Origin: Rutidosis leptorrhynchoides
Taxonomy: Eukaryota; Streptophyta; Magnoliopsida; Asterales; Asteraceae
Assembly (NCBI RefSeq): GCF_046630445.1
Contig: NC_092339.1
Coordinates: 51,521,501 to 51,585,500, forward strand
Direction of reading: 5' to 3'
DNA: 64,000 nucleotides
The notes beneath the pieces are model-generated. The model did not search any database, was not told where the DNA came from, and worked only from the letters and a program-made list of their open reading frames with translations. Within the stretch, counting starts at the first letter, position 1, and each line of letters opens with the position of its first letter. The translations under genes were made by a program, and so were the position numbers. Shown in pieces: positions 21,129 to 32,223 of this stretch.

Positions 21129-24100
21129 CTTCTTTTCTTGTTGTGCAGGTCGCCTACAATCCGAGTAGAAATATCTGGATTGTTGATAGTGGGGCATCCC
21201 GGCACATGACAGGAAACATGTCCTTACTTTCTAATGTCAAGTCAGTAAATGGAGGATCTGTTTCTTTTGCAGGAGATGAAGGAGGTTTTATTACAGCTCA
21301 GGGTGTGATTTCTAATGCTAATGTTAGTTTTGATAAAGTGAATTTTGTGAAGCAGATGTCAAATAATCTGCTGTCAGTTTCGCAAGTAGCAGATAAAAAG
21401 CATAAGGTTGCTTTTGATGATCAAAGATGCTACATTTTGAAGAAAGAGTACGTAATACCGGAAGATATGATTCTTATGACAGCTCTCAGAAATAAAGATT
21501 TGTATATTTTGGATATGGCCACAGCCCATGTTAAAGCTGCAACAGGTCATCAAGCTTTCATATCCAAAGCTACAGAACAAGAATCAATATCATGGCACAA
21601 GCGTATGGGTCATTTGAGCTTGAGAAAGATGAACAATCTTGTTCATAATAATCTGGTTGAGGGAGTAAATGTTAAGAGTTTTCAAATTCCTAAAGGATGT
21701 CTTCCGTGTAAGAAAGGCAAATAGACTAAAAAGTCACATGCAACAAAGAAACATCATTCAATTGTTATTCCTCTAGAGTTGTTACATATGGATCTTTTTG
21801 GTCCGATTAATCGAATAAGCATCTCTGGAGATTCATATTGTTTGGTAGTGACTGATGAATACTTACGATACTCTTGGGTAGTGATGTTAAAGAAGAAGTC
21901 TGACACGTTTAAAAATATAAAGTTGTTGTTTTTGAAGCTGGAATCTTTGTACAAGTTAAAGGTTAGGAAGACTCGAACAGATAATGGTACTGAATTCAAG
22001 AATTAGCAGATGGAGAGTTTCTGCAACGAGAAAGGCATTCAACAATAGTTCAGTCCAGCTTATACTCCACAATCAAATGGTGTTGCTGAAAGATGTAACA
22101 GAACGTTAATTGAAACTGCGAGAACAATGTTAGCCGACTCAAGTTTACCGATTAACTTCTGGAGTGAAGCTGTGGCTACAGCATGTTATACAATGAACCG
22201 ATTGTTAGTAGTCAAGAGGCATGGAAAGACTTGCTATGAATTGCTACATAAAAGGAAGCCTAACATTAAACATTTCGAACCCTTTGGTGCACCGTGTTCA
22301 ATCATGATACGAGATACTGGAGGAAAATTTAATCCTAAGGCTGTTCCTGGTATATTTCTTGGTTATGGGAATCCAAACAAAAGAGTTTTCAATACTGTAT
22401 CTAAACGTGTTGAAGAATATTTCGAAGTAGATGTTCAAAGAAATGCTGCTATTCCTGCTGGGAAAGGTTTTTCATGGCAGTTTGATTATGAAGATTTGTT
22501 TGATTCTTTTGGTCTTCCATCTGTTGCTATTGATGATGAAGTTATTGCAAAATTGCTGAATGAAATGCAGACGTCTCCATCACAAATGGTTCCGCAATCA
22601 CAAACGGCACCACAACAATACACAGTGCCGCAACAACAACTTGTTCAAGATGATGAAGAATCCGGTGATTATCAAGATGATCCATCTTATGATGGATCTG
22701 ATTCTGAAGAGGAGTCACAACCTATAGATAGTGGCGAAAGTGCTCATAATCTGCTACAAATTGTAGAAGTTCGGGAAGAACAACCAGAACCTGAAGGTGT
22801 TCGTAAATCATCACGAACAGTTGTCCTACCTCGACACTTAGATGATTTTATTGTTGATTCGAAAGGAGTTTCTGGAGCACCATCAAATGATGCCTCAATG
22901 TCTGAAAATCAGAAAGCTTCAACTGAAAATGTTATGCAAGCTTTCTATTCTTCGCTAAATAGGTCAGGCAAACTCTTTTTACATGCATATACATGCTTTG
23001 TATGTCAAATTGAACCAGACTCTGTTGAGGAAGCTCTTCTATATGATGATTGGGTAAATGCTATGCAAGAAGAGCTTTTGCAATTCAAGCATTTAGGAGT
23101 ATGGAAACTGGTGAATCTGCCTCATGGTTGTAAACCTTATGGGCTTCGATGGGTATGGAAGAATAAAAAAGATGAGCAAGGTATAGTAATCCGAAATAAA
23201 GCTAGACTGGTTGTGAAGGGATATCAACAGATCCCTGATATAGATTATGATGAAGTATTTGCACCAGTGGCTAGACTTGAGGCAATTCGAATATTTTTGG
23301 CATTCGCATCATTTAAAGGCTTCAAGGTCTATCAAATGGATGTCAAAAGTGCTTTTTTGTACGAGACTCTCAATGAGACCGCGTTTGTTAAGCAACCACC
23401 AGGTTTTACAGATCCACACTCTCCAGAAAAGGTATATCGTCTAGAAAAAGCACTGTATGGGCTTCATCAAGCTCCAAGAGCGTGGTATGGTACGTTGTCC
23501 AACTATATGATTGATAATGGTTTCAGAAGAGGTGTCATCGATCAGACACTTTTCATCAAAGAAAAGGGCAAGCATATTATGCTAGTACGGGTGTACGTAG
23601 ATGATATTATCTTTGGATCTACAGATAAGACGATGGTGGATGATTTTGAGGAGGTAATGCAGAAACGGTTCAAGATGAGTTCAATGGGAACTATCAAATT
23701 CTTCCTTGGTATTCAGGTTGTCCAAACAAATCAGGGTATCTTTTTACATCAGACGAAATATGTATCAGATATTCTGAAAAGATTCAAAATGGAAGATGAA
23801 CGTCCTGAAAGGACGCCGCTATCGGTGAATCACGGGATTACACCAGATAAGGAAGGTGCTAAGGTTGATCAAACCTTATATAGGGCCATCATTGGTTCTT
23901 TGATGTATCTGACAGCGTCTCGCCCTGATATCATGTTCGCAGTTTGTTTATGTGCTCGCTATCAAGCAAATCCAAATGTACATCATTTGCTTGTGGTGAA
24001 AAATATTATGCATTACTTAAAGCAAACTCCGAATATGGGCCTATGGTATCCTTGTGATAATGATTTTGAACTGACGGCTTATAGTGATTCCGACTATGGT

Positions 24101-24568
24101 GGATGCAAGAAAGATTTTAAGTCAACATCAGGAGGTTGTCAATTCCTTGGAAACAGACTAGTTACATGGCAGTGCAAGAAGCAGACAGCAGTAGCCTTGT
24201 CCACTTGTGAAGCTGAAAACATTGCTGCAGCAAGCTGTGCATCTCATGTTGTGTGGATACAACAGCAGCTTCGTGACTACGATTTGAATATTTCTAACAC
24301 TCCTATTTTCGTTGATAATTCTGCTGCCATAGCTGTTACGAAAAATCCTGTGAATCACTCTAAGACCAAACACATAGGGATTAAATACCATTTTATTCGA
24401 GACTGTTATGAGAAAAGACTAATCGATGTTGTTCAAATTGGCACAACTACGCAAAGGGTTGATCTTTTCACAAAAGCTTTTGATAAACCACGTTTTGATT
24501 TCTTGTTAACTGAGTTAAGTGTCAAAATATTGTCAGATGTCGTTCCTGACGAAGAGACCAAAGGGTAA
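21129..24568 (+). pseudogene. pol region of copia E
   Basis: Copia order is clear: protease (WIVDSGASRHMTG), GAG-pre-integrase (HKRMGHLSLRKMNNL), integrase core, reverse transcriptase (YGLRWVWKNKKDEQG, YVDDIIFGST) and RNase H (AYSDSDYGGCKKD, then ALSTCEAE). The region is broken in more than one place. Confidence 0.88.
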
Positions 24569-26595
24569 CATCATTTTATGTGTTCTGCATGTATAGCTGT
24601 ATATACTGTGTGATTATATTTTTCTGATTGTTTCTGTGTTTTTAAAATCCAAAAAGCCAAAAAGATTTTAGATTTTTAGTATTTTAGGGGGAGTAATGAT
24701 TTAATGATGCAACATCAGAAATTCAGAAAATTAAAAATTTAGAAAGGTTTAAATGTAAAATGAGTTTGATCTAAATGAAAAATGAGATACGGACTTAATC
24801 ATAGAATGAGATGATCATAATCACAATCATGTAAATATCTTGATAAGGAATTCATGGAAAGGTTTACAACGGTTGAGGGTAGTCACTTAATTACCACAAG
24901 TGCATACTTTAAAGAAAATTGTTGAGGAAATCAACAAAAGGTGAGGGTATCCCCTATCATGACGTATAATCTAGAAACACATGATGTAGAATATCCCCAA
25001 GCAAATTCCAAATTGCTGCACCATTGAGTCTCACGACTAATTGGGATATTCAAGCGATCAATAAGCGTTGAGAATGTTCTGATTGACTGTGCATACCGAC
25101 TTCTATCAAACTTTAATTCTTGAATCGTACCTAAACTCCAAAATAGTAAGTTTATCTCAATGAGAGTATCTTTCCTGTGAACGGGTTGAAAAGTGTGGTT
25201 CTATATTACAGACAGTCCATGAATGAATGATTTAAGTTAATTGTTACACAAATGAAGAAAAGAGATCTTCATCGTAAGGAAGTCAATTCGAGAACTAAAT
25301 CAAAGTCAAGACTGTAATGTGTTGTTAAAAAAAAAAATAATAAAAAAATAAAAATTAAAATTATGGCACATTGCATATCAAGTTATTATATCATGAAAAC
25401 AGAAGTGAAATCATGGAAGACGAAAATATCAAGGTCAAGATAATGATGGAATCGAGAAGAGAAGTCTTTGTAAGAATACTATTGAGTGTGAAGATTAACA
25501 AGAAGAACTTAAATCATTCATACTTCAACAAAACCATTCTATTGGACTTATTATCATTGTATGTGATATGGGACTGTGCCCATTAAGGCCTAGATAGCGA
25601 AAGATGTTTTCAGAGGGATATTCTGAATACTCACTCATTAAGAAAGCTACGTCTTTCATTTCGTTTCCTCCAATAACTTTAATAATAAAGAATGAATGAG
25701 ATTGATATCAGTTGGTTACATAAAAGATTGCACGATTAACAGAATATTAAATATACTATGAGATCCATCAGAATCATATGAATTGAAAAGTATACGTTTC
25801 GATAGAAGCTAATGGCTGACAGGGATATTCCAAAATTACTATGAGAACCTTCCTGTTCAAATTAGACCTAACGTATGTGTTTGTGGTAACGAAAAGCATC
25901 AATAGACTTGTGCTCAATTGACTACCTAAAAAATCATGCGATCTCAAAATGATGACTAAGTCAGTGATTGAATCTAACATAGCAATATGCTAAAGTATTT
26001 AATTAACTTGATCATCAAAATGTCTAAGAGGAAAGTCTGTAAAAGTTTAATGAAGATAGATACCATGTTAAGATCAATTTCTCACAAATTATTTGCTTTT
26101 ACTTGTGAAATTTTTTGTACATATTGTTGTCTGAATGTTGATTGCTCATGTATATATTTTGATAATTTAGCTTTCTTAGGCTTATGACTTACAGAAACTG
26201 CTTCCTATAAATAACATGTTTTATGCCATACAATCTTGGATCTTTCTTAACCTTGATCATTGACTTTCTGACCTGAATTGTTCTTCATTTGCACTTCTTA
26301 TTGTGATAATTTTAAAATCTTAAAAACTACAAAAAGATTTTTCAGTGTGTTGATATTTATTTTTAAAAATACAAAAACATTTTATTTGTTTGCTTATGTG
26401 AATATGTGTATATTTCCATGAAGTTACAAATTGTGTCTCGACGTCAAAAAGAAACGAACTACACATCTAAATTTTTAAACTTGTTAAAGTCTTCAAAATG
26501 AAAATATTTTGCGTGTAAAATCAGCCCAATGGATGTGAATAGAGGGAGTTATCGGGGTTTCTAAAACAAAAAATAAATTTTAAAAAAAAAGGTGA
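24569..26595 (+). other. Non-coding spacer of copia E between pol and env-like region
   Basis: Two purine-rich tracts (TTTTAGGGGGAG near 24682 and AGAGGGAG near 26541) resemble polypurine tracts; Sireviruses are known for a conserved, sometimes repeated one here. The rest is AT-rich with no supported ORF. Confidence 0.55.
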
Positions 26596-26760
26596 CAGTC
26601 GACCGATTTGGACCATACGTCGGCCGACGTTGAATCAAAATCGACCGACTTACTGGCTTGTCACAATGTCGGCCGTTTGTCACATATGTCGACCGTTTGT
26701 CGCATATGTTGGCCGACATAATCTCACAGTCGACCGACTGTCAACCTGGGTATAAAAAGG
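26596..26760 (+). promoter_or_regulatory. Internal promoter-like block of copia E
   Basis: About eight TCGACCGA/TCGGCCGA motifs (26596-26739) lead into GGGTATAAAAAGGCC, with a canonical TATA box at 26751-26757. This sits about 570 bp upstream of the env-like ATG and mirrors the motif-plus-TATA order of the LTR. Transcription start would be near 26780. Confidence 0.5.
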
Positions 26761-26897
26761 CCTCAGACGGCCGAAGTACCCCATTTCGTGCGATTGTGTT
26801 GTTTTACCAAAAATTCGAACTTTGCAAGGAGGAGTTTTTGATCGTGATTTTCATATACATCTTTGATTTGTGATTCCAGCGCCATTAACCGTTCGAG

Positions 26898-27314
26898 GTA
26901 ATTCCTTCTAGATCGAAAGTTATTGATGATTTTATTTATTTTTCCTTTTTCGATTAGATTTGTACAAATTAGGACCTGTTAGAGTTAATTGGTGAATAGA
27001 TCATGTAAATCGGCCTTCTCTGTACCATTATTAGTCATTGATTGCAACAAAACACCATAAAATCGATGAATTTGTATTTGGATCTGTGTTTCACTTCGAT
27101 AAAACAATCGGCCGATTGACTTCCTAAGTCGACCGCCTGACTCTATGTCGGGCGATTTTCTAAGTCGATCGATTTATATGTATGTCGGGCGATTGTCTTT
27201 GAAACTCGACCGACTTATCTTGTATGTCAACCGACTGTATAATCTTGTAATTTTCTTATTTTTTTAAAAAAATTTTAACGCTTTTCGATTCTTGTATATA
27301 TGTTTGTATAGCAG
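26898..27314 (+). other. Leader-type intron before the env-like ORF of copia E
   Basis: Donor TTCGAG|GTAATTCC at 26897/26898 and acceptor TTTGTATAGCAG at 27314, six bases before the ATG. The intron contains a second motif cluster (27108-27233) with seven or eight TCGACCGA-type words. This is inferred from sequence only. Confidence 0.4.
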
Positions 27315-27319
27315 AATCA

Positions 27320-28559
27320 ATGGCTCAACAGGGTAGTCCAGTGAACGAAGACGTACATGAGGAAGAGGTGATTCTGTCCAAGAATCTTCCGGGCTTGACG
27401 GCAAGCGAAAACGCCAATATAGAGGCTTGTTTAAACGAGGAAGGACCTGAAGCAAAGGAAGGCTTCGTTGATATTATCAAGTTTTTGAAAAGGTCCAGGA
27501 TTCATACTGCAATCACTCTAGAATGCAAGGCATACTACTCGCACAAACGAGAATTCTAGAACAATGCTTCTATTGTCACTGAACATGGAAAGAAGGTGAT
27601 ACGAAGCAGCGTTGGTGGTACAATTGTGAAGATTTTAACTCAGACAGTTCGTGAAGACTTAGGCTTTCCCGATAATGATTCTATGCCAGTCACACTGAAT
27701 AGAACTAAGGTCCGAAGGTGTTTAGTAAGATGTGGATACTCTGGTGTTCCGATGAAAGATGCTGTTAAGAGAACTCAATTCTGTCATCAATACAAATACT
27801 TAACTTTGGTGTTGTTGAGATGCATGAGTCCAATGGTAGGCGGTTTTGATGAGTTGAACGAGACTTATAGTTCAATGTTTGCAGCACTAGTTCTTCATGC
27901 GGACTTCAATTTCTCTGAAGTGATTTTTAGAAGTATGTTGGTGAACGTGAAAAAGAAAAGCCACTTAATGTTTCCTAGGTTCTTACAGGTGATGATTGAA
28001 AAACAAGTGCAAGGATTGAATAAGGTTTGGGAGGATGAGATTAAACTGAATCATCTGAACGACTTGACTTTCAATCGAGTCAAGCAAAAGAGAGGTCCGA
28101 ATGAACCATTCAAGAGACTGGTTGGCCACCTAGCAAATGAAAACTATGTATGTCCACCAGGTGCTGCCTGTCGTCATGAGAACAGTACGTCTGGTAATGA
28201 AGAGGATATCGTCGCAGTTGGTGAAGATGATCAAGAGGTTAATCAGCCACCGCCAGCTGTTGCATCTGAACAGATTCTGGTTGATGAAGATGATGAAGGA
28301 GATGACTTTGACCCTGATCAACTCGAGTTGAGAAAGCGAAAACAAGCTGAGGGTCCTTCAGTTATGACAAAGCCAAAGCAGAAGAGAATAAGGTTCATTA
28401 AAAAGGAAAAAAGAACTGAGTCTTCTTCAGCTGCTGAACAGCGACAATCACAACAACAACGACAATCTTCAGCTGCTGCTACTCAAGAAACACGTGCTGA
28501 AATTGATACAGGAGTTCATGCTGCTGCATCCACTACGGTTAACAAGATACTGCGGTTAC
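27320..28559 (+). pseudogene. env-like / extra ORF of copia E, interrupted by gypsy A
   Basis: Starts MAQQGSPVNEDVHEEE. It has the core seen in extra downstream ORFs of plant Sireviruses (MFAALVLHADFNFSEVIF, then MFPRFLQVMIEKQV), followed by a long acidic and then basic, Gln-rich C-terminal half. No signal peptide or membrane helix is apparent, so a true envelope role is doubtful. Broken; gypsy A is inserted within its 3' part. Confidence 0.7.
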
Positions 28560-29014
28560 TATAACGACCCGACTTTTTTGACTAGCTTTTATGCTTTGTA
28601 TTTTTGCGAAACTGCGTATTTGTGCGTACTGTGTTACTTGATTACTCCGAAACCATGGCACACGTGTTTTATATTCATATATAGTTTAAAACGTGCCTTG
28701 GTGCATGTAAAATACTTAACTTGTTCACCGGATGCCTTTATAACCGTTAGTGTTACTTGCCGTTACGAATAAACCGCGGACTGCGCGCACGTTTGACTTT
28801 TGTTGGAACCGGAATATTTGGGCAGCGAAATATTAATTATTATTTTATAATAATAATTACTTGGGCCTTTGGATGCTTAATTTTATTTATTTAATTGCAA
28901 GAGCCCAATAATTAGTCTTGTTGGACTTTCTACCTTGTTGGGCTCAAGCCCACCCTACTCTAGCTAGTGACCCAATTAATTAGCCCAAGTATTATTACTA
29001 GTGACCCATAATAA

Positions 29015-29054
<40 letters not shown>

Positions 29055-31503
29055 GAGTCATACTATCATAATGGATAAGGATTATCAACTTTGTCACATG
29101 GGATTCTAGCATAAGGACACACTTTAGACACCATTAGCCAAAAGCAACACTTTGTCTCACCCCTCCCCTCTAAAACCGTCGGCCACCAAGGCCACCATGG
29201 CCTTGTCCATGTCATCAATCCTTGTCATTTCATTTGCTTATAAATACTAGTCATTTGCCTCTCATTCCAACACTTGATCATTTGGTTTTCACACACAATT
29301 GTTCTTTCTTTCTTTCTTTTCTAGTATCATTTGTAAGTTTTCTTTTTCTTCCTCTTTTCCTTATCATTTTTGTGTACCATCATCATCATTATATGAAGAT
29401 CAAGTTCCATTTAGCTTTGATCTTGGTTACATCTTGTTGATTCAAGCATGAATCCTTCAAGAACATTGAAGATTCAAGCTTTCTAGCTTTGAATCTTCAC
29501 CAACTTTGTAGATCTACTTCTTTTATGCTTTAATCTTGTTATTTTATGATAAAGATTCAAACTTTTGTTTGTTATCTTCATATATCTTAAAGATCCAAGC
29601 TTTATGCTTCAAGATCTTCAAGAACAATTAAGATGCAAGCTTTCTAGCTTGAATCTTCATATCTTTTTATTAGATCTAAGTTCTTTTTGCTTTGATCATG
29701 TTGTTTTGTGAAAAAGATTCAAACTTTTGTTTGTAATCTTCATGTATCTTCAAGATCCAAGCTTTATGCCTCAAGATCTTCAAGAACACTAAAGGTTCAA
29801 GCTTTCTAGCTTTGTGACCTTATAAATTGTGTGAAAGGGATCCAAGCTCTCTAGCTTAGGGTTCCATCACTTCATTTGACCTAGATCATGTTCATACTTG
29901 TTTGATTGATGTAAAGTTTGTAACTTTGTTGTGAATAGGACTTGTAATTGTTTTAAGACTAAGGATATGATGTAACCTTGGTTCATCATCCATCTAAGAC
30001 TCTTAAATGAGTTATGTTACCACTTGGTCTTAATATATTGTGTATTGATGGTAGAATATTGGTCAAAAGTGATGCTAAACCATCAACGAGTTGTACACTT
30101 GAAGCTACAAGCATCAAGGATGAGAACCGTGATGAGCATCAAGCACCAAGAACCCCACCGGAGCACTTGTCCACTGATTTTCGTATCTGATCAGACCACC
30201 TGGGCTAATGGAAAGATGATTTTCAGTTAGTTTGGTTCGAGTAGATGATTTTCCGTTTAGGCCTCGTCTTAATCCGAGTTACGGTTTAGGATTTATGGCC
30301 CTCCGAGAGTCACTACACCCTATTAATGTTGTGCTAAAATTTCTGACCTACTCGCACTTAAACCGTCGCCACAGTCAAACGAAGACGAGTTAGGTTCTGA
30401 AAATGTCAGCTGTTAGGGGACTCATATACGGAGCCATAGCCACTGACTATGCATCTTTTCGATTTACGTAGAGGTCGTAGCAGCTGACCGAAATCAGCCT
30501 ATTATTTCGATCTCTATTCTTGTCAAACTTACTTAGCTTTTATGATGATGAATGATGAATGATGATGATGATGACACTTAAACTTATTTTAAGCACTATT
30601 ATAATTTATAAAAACAATCTACTGACCTAGTAACCCTTGATTTAGGTTGACGACCTTTCGGACCGACTTACTACTTGCGTACTTTCATTACCGACTTTAC
30701 CGCTTTTATCACTGTGAGTTATAGCATCCCTTTTTACTTTAATTATTTTGGGACTGAGAATACATGCGCTTTTTACATTTTACATACTAGGCACGAGTAC
30801 TTAAACTTTGTATGTGTGTGGGTTATACAACGGCATAAACATTCCCCTTAGCACGGTAACGTTTAGTCATTGGTTTTTGAACCGGTGAACACGAATCTTA
30901 GATATGGATCCATAGGGTTTGACATCCCCACTCGGGCTAGTCGCGCTAGCATTTAACGGGTGTTTAATACTTCGTGAACATACGCACTCGCCAAGTGTAC
31001 TTTCAGGGGGTTATTAACGTTAAGTCTAGTTACCGGGTGCCCACGGTTATACATATACTTTTCATACTGTTTTGTTACACTGAAATCTCGTGGCCTACCT
31101 TACGTTACTGTTACAACTTAAACTATAGCTCACCAACATTCGTGTTGACTTTTAAGCGTGTATTTCTCATGTGCCTAGGGGTTTCTTGCTTCCGCTGTTA
31201 GATTTGCTGTCTTGCTATTAAGGACCTGCTGTATTAGTTATCCGCTGCATTACTAGAGATGTCTCATTCATGGAACTTTTCTGTTGCATTCATAGTTTAT
31301 GTTAATTTCAAACAATGGCTTTGTAATGACCTTAGGGTCAAGTACTTATGTTTATGCTCCTATTCGTAGGATGCACGTTATCTTTTGTAAAACGCTATCT
31401 TTTTATGAATGCAATCTGGTTTTCAAACAGCATGTAGTACTTGACCGTGTAAAGATCCTGTTGTTGACGATTTGTACACGATGGTTTTGTACGGGGCGTC
31501 ACA
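28560..31503 (+). repeat. 5' LTR of gypsy A
   Basis: Aligns throughout with 61769-64000. The right end GGGGCGTCACA lies two bases before the primer site. It contains a (TAAA)n microsatellite at about 29012-29052 and an internal set of AAGCTTTCTAGCTT repeats (29440-29860). The small frames inside it are not genes. Confidence 0.92.
29440..29860. repeat. Internal AAGCTT-rich repeats of LTR A
   Basis: A unit of about 200 bp containing GATTCAAACTTTTGTTTG, then GATCCAAGCTTTATGC, CTTCAAGAAC and CAAGCTTTCTAGCTT occurs twice in succession, with partial copies on both sides. The same block recurs in the 3' LTR (62630-63050). It is probably transcribed leader (R/U5) sequence. Confidence 0.75.
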
Positions 31504-31505
31504 TT

Positions 31506-31517
31506 TGGTATCAGAGC
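31506..31517 (+). other. Primer-binding site of gypsy A
   Basis: TGGTATCAGAGC, tRNA-Met type, two bases after the LTR end. Confidence 0.92.
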
Positions 31518-31864
31518 ATTGATTGTAGGGAATTAGGTTGCATTAGTGAGTCTAGACCGGACCCGAGTAGGATTCACTAATAGGACTAATCTACAACTTG
31601 CTAGTTTACTTGTTTCTGCGAGACTTACTGTATGCTACTGCTTACTTTTACTGCTATGTGATCTTACTGCATGCTATTGCTTATCTTCACTGCCATGCGA
31701 ACTTGTTGTATGCTTATTTCCGCTATTGCATGATTACTATCTGCTTTCACATGTTATTTCTGTTTAGCACTGTTATTATTACTGCCATGCTAGGTTGCTG
31801 TAGTGCCTAATACATGGTTGCTTTATGACTTACTGACATGGAAAAGTTATTTTTCCCTGTTCAG

Positions 31865-32223
31865 ATGTCGGATATTCCACCTGTCATCATTTTGGGCAGC
31901 GATTCAGACTCGTCAGCCACCTCACCTACTGCTTTAACTGACACACAGGTCCCGTTAACCAGTGACCCCGGCGCTTCATCCTCCGGAACCAGCAGCCATA
32001 CGCCTGCCCCAGTGGTTACCTCAGGCGGAGCCCAGGACCCCCCGGAGCCACAACCCTGCTCCGGTGGTGTTGTAATTCCCGAGGAATACGGGGACGTCCC
32101 GTTCCGTAATGAGCATAACCATTGGTGCCGACGCCTTCCTGATGGACGTGTCATACCAATCCCACTTTTCAGATACCGGATCATGACTACCGGTCGCCGA
32201 TCGCCGCCACCTCCAGCTGTTTT
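31865..32223 (+). pseudogene. Leader ORF of gypsy A, first part, cut by solo LTR C
   Basis: Begins MSDIPPVIILGSDSDSS, Ser/Pro/Thr-rich, then a more ordered segment (VPFRNEHNHWCRRLPDGRVI). It lies between the primer site and gag. Such an extra leader ORF is not part of the basic gypsy plan. Function unknown. Interrupted by insertion of element C. Confidence 0.6.

Larger units (their letters stand above)
16829..28559 (+). mobile_element. Copia element E, Sirevirus-like, env-like ORF, old and broken
   Basis: Ty1/copia element, outermost of the stack. Parts: 5' LTR 16829-17312, tRNA-Met primer site at 17316, motif-rich leader, gag with two zinc knuckles, protease-integrase-RT-RNase H in copia order, a purine tract near 24682, a long spacer, an internal promoter-like block, and an env-like ORF. 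The long gag, large pol-to-LTR spacer and extra downstream ORF fit the Sirevirus lineage. The coding region has several breaks. Its right part is cut off by insertion of gypsy A at 28560; the 3' LTR would lie beyond the window. It must be older than A (about 1 My or more). Confidence 0.85.

Noticed and set aside
27320-28559. Idea that the env-like ORF belongs to gypsy A
   Set aside because: It lies outside LTR A's left end, and the upstream motif clusters match those of copia E's LTR and leader.
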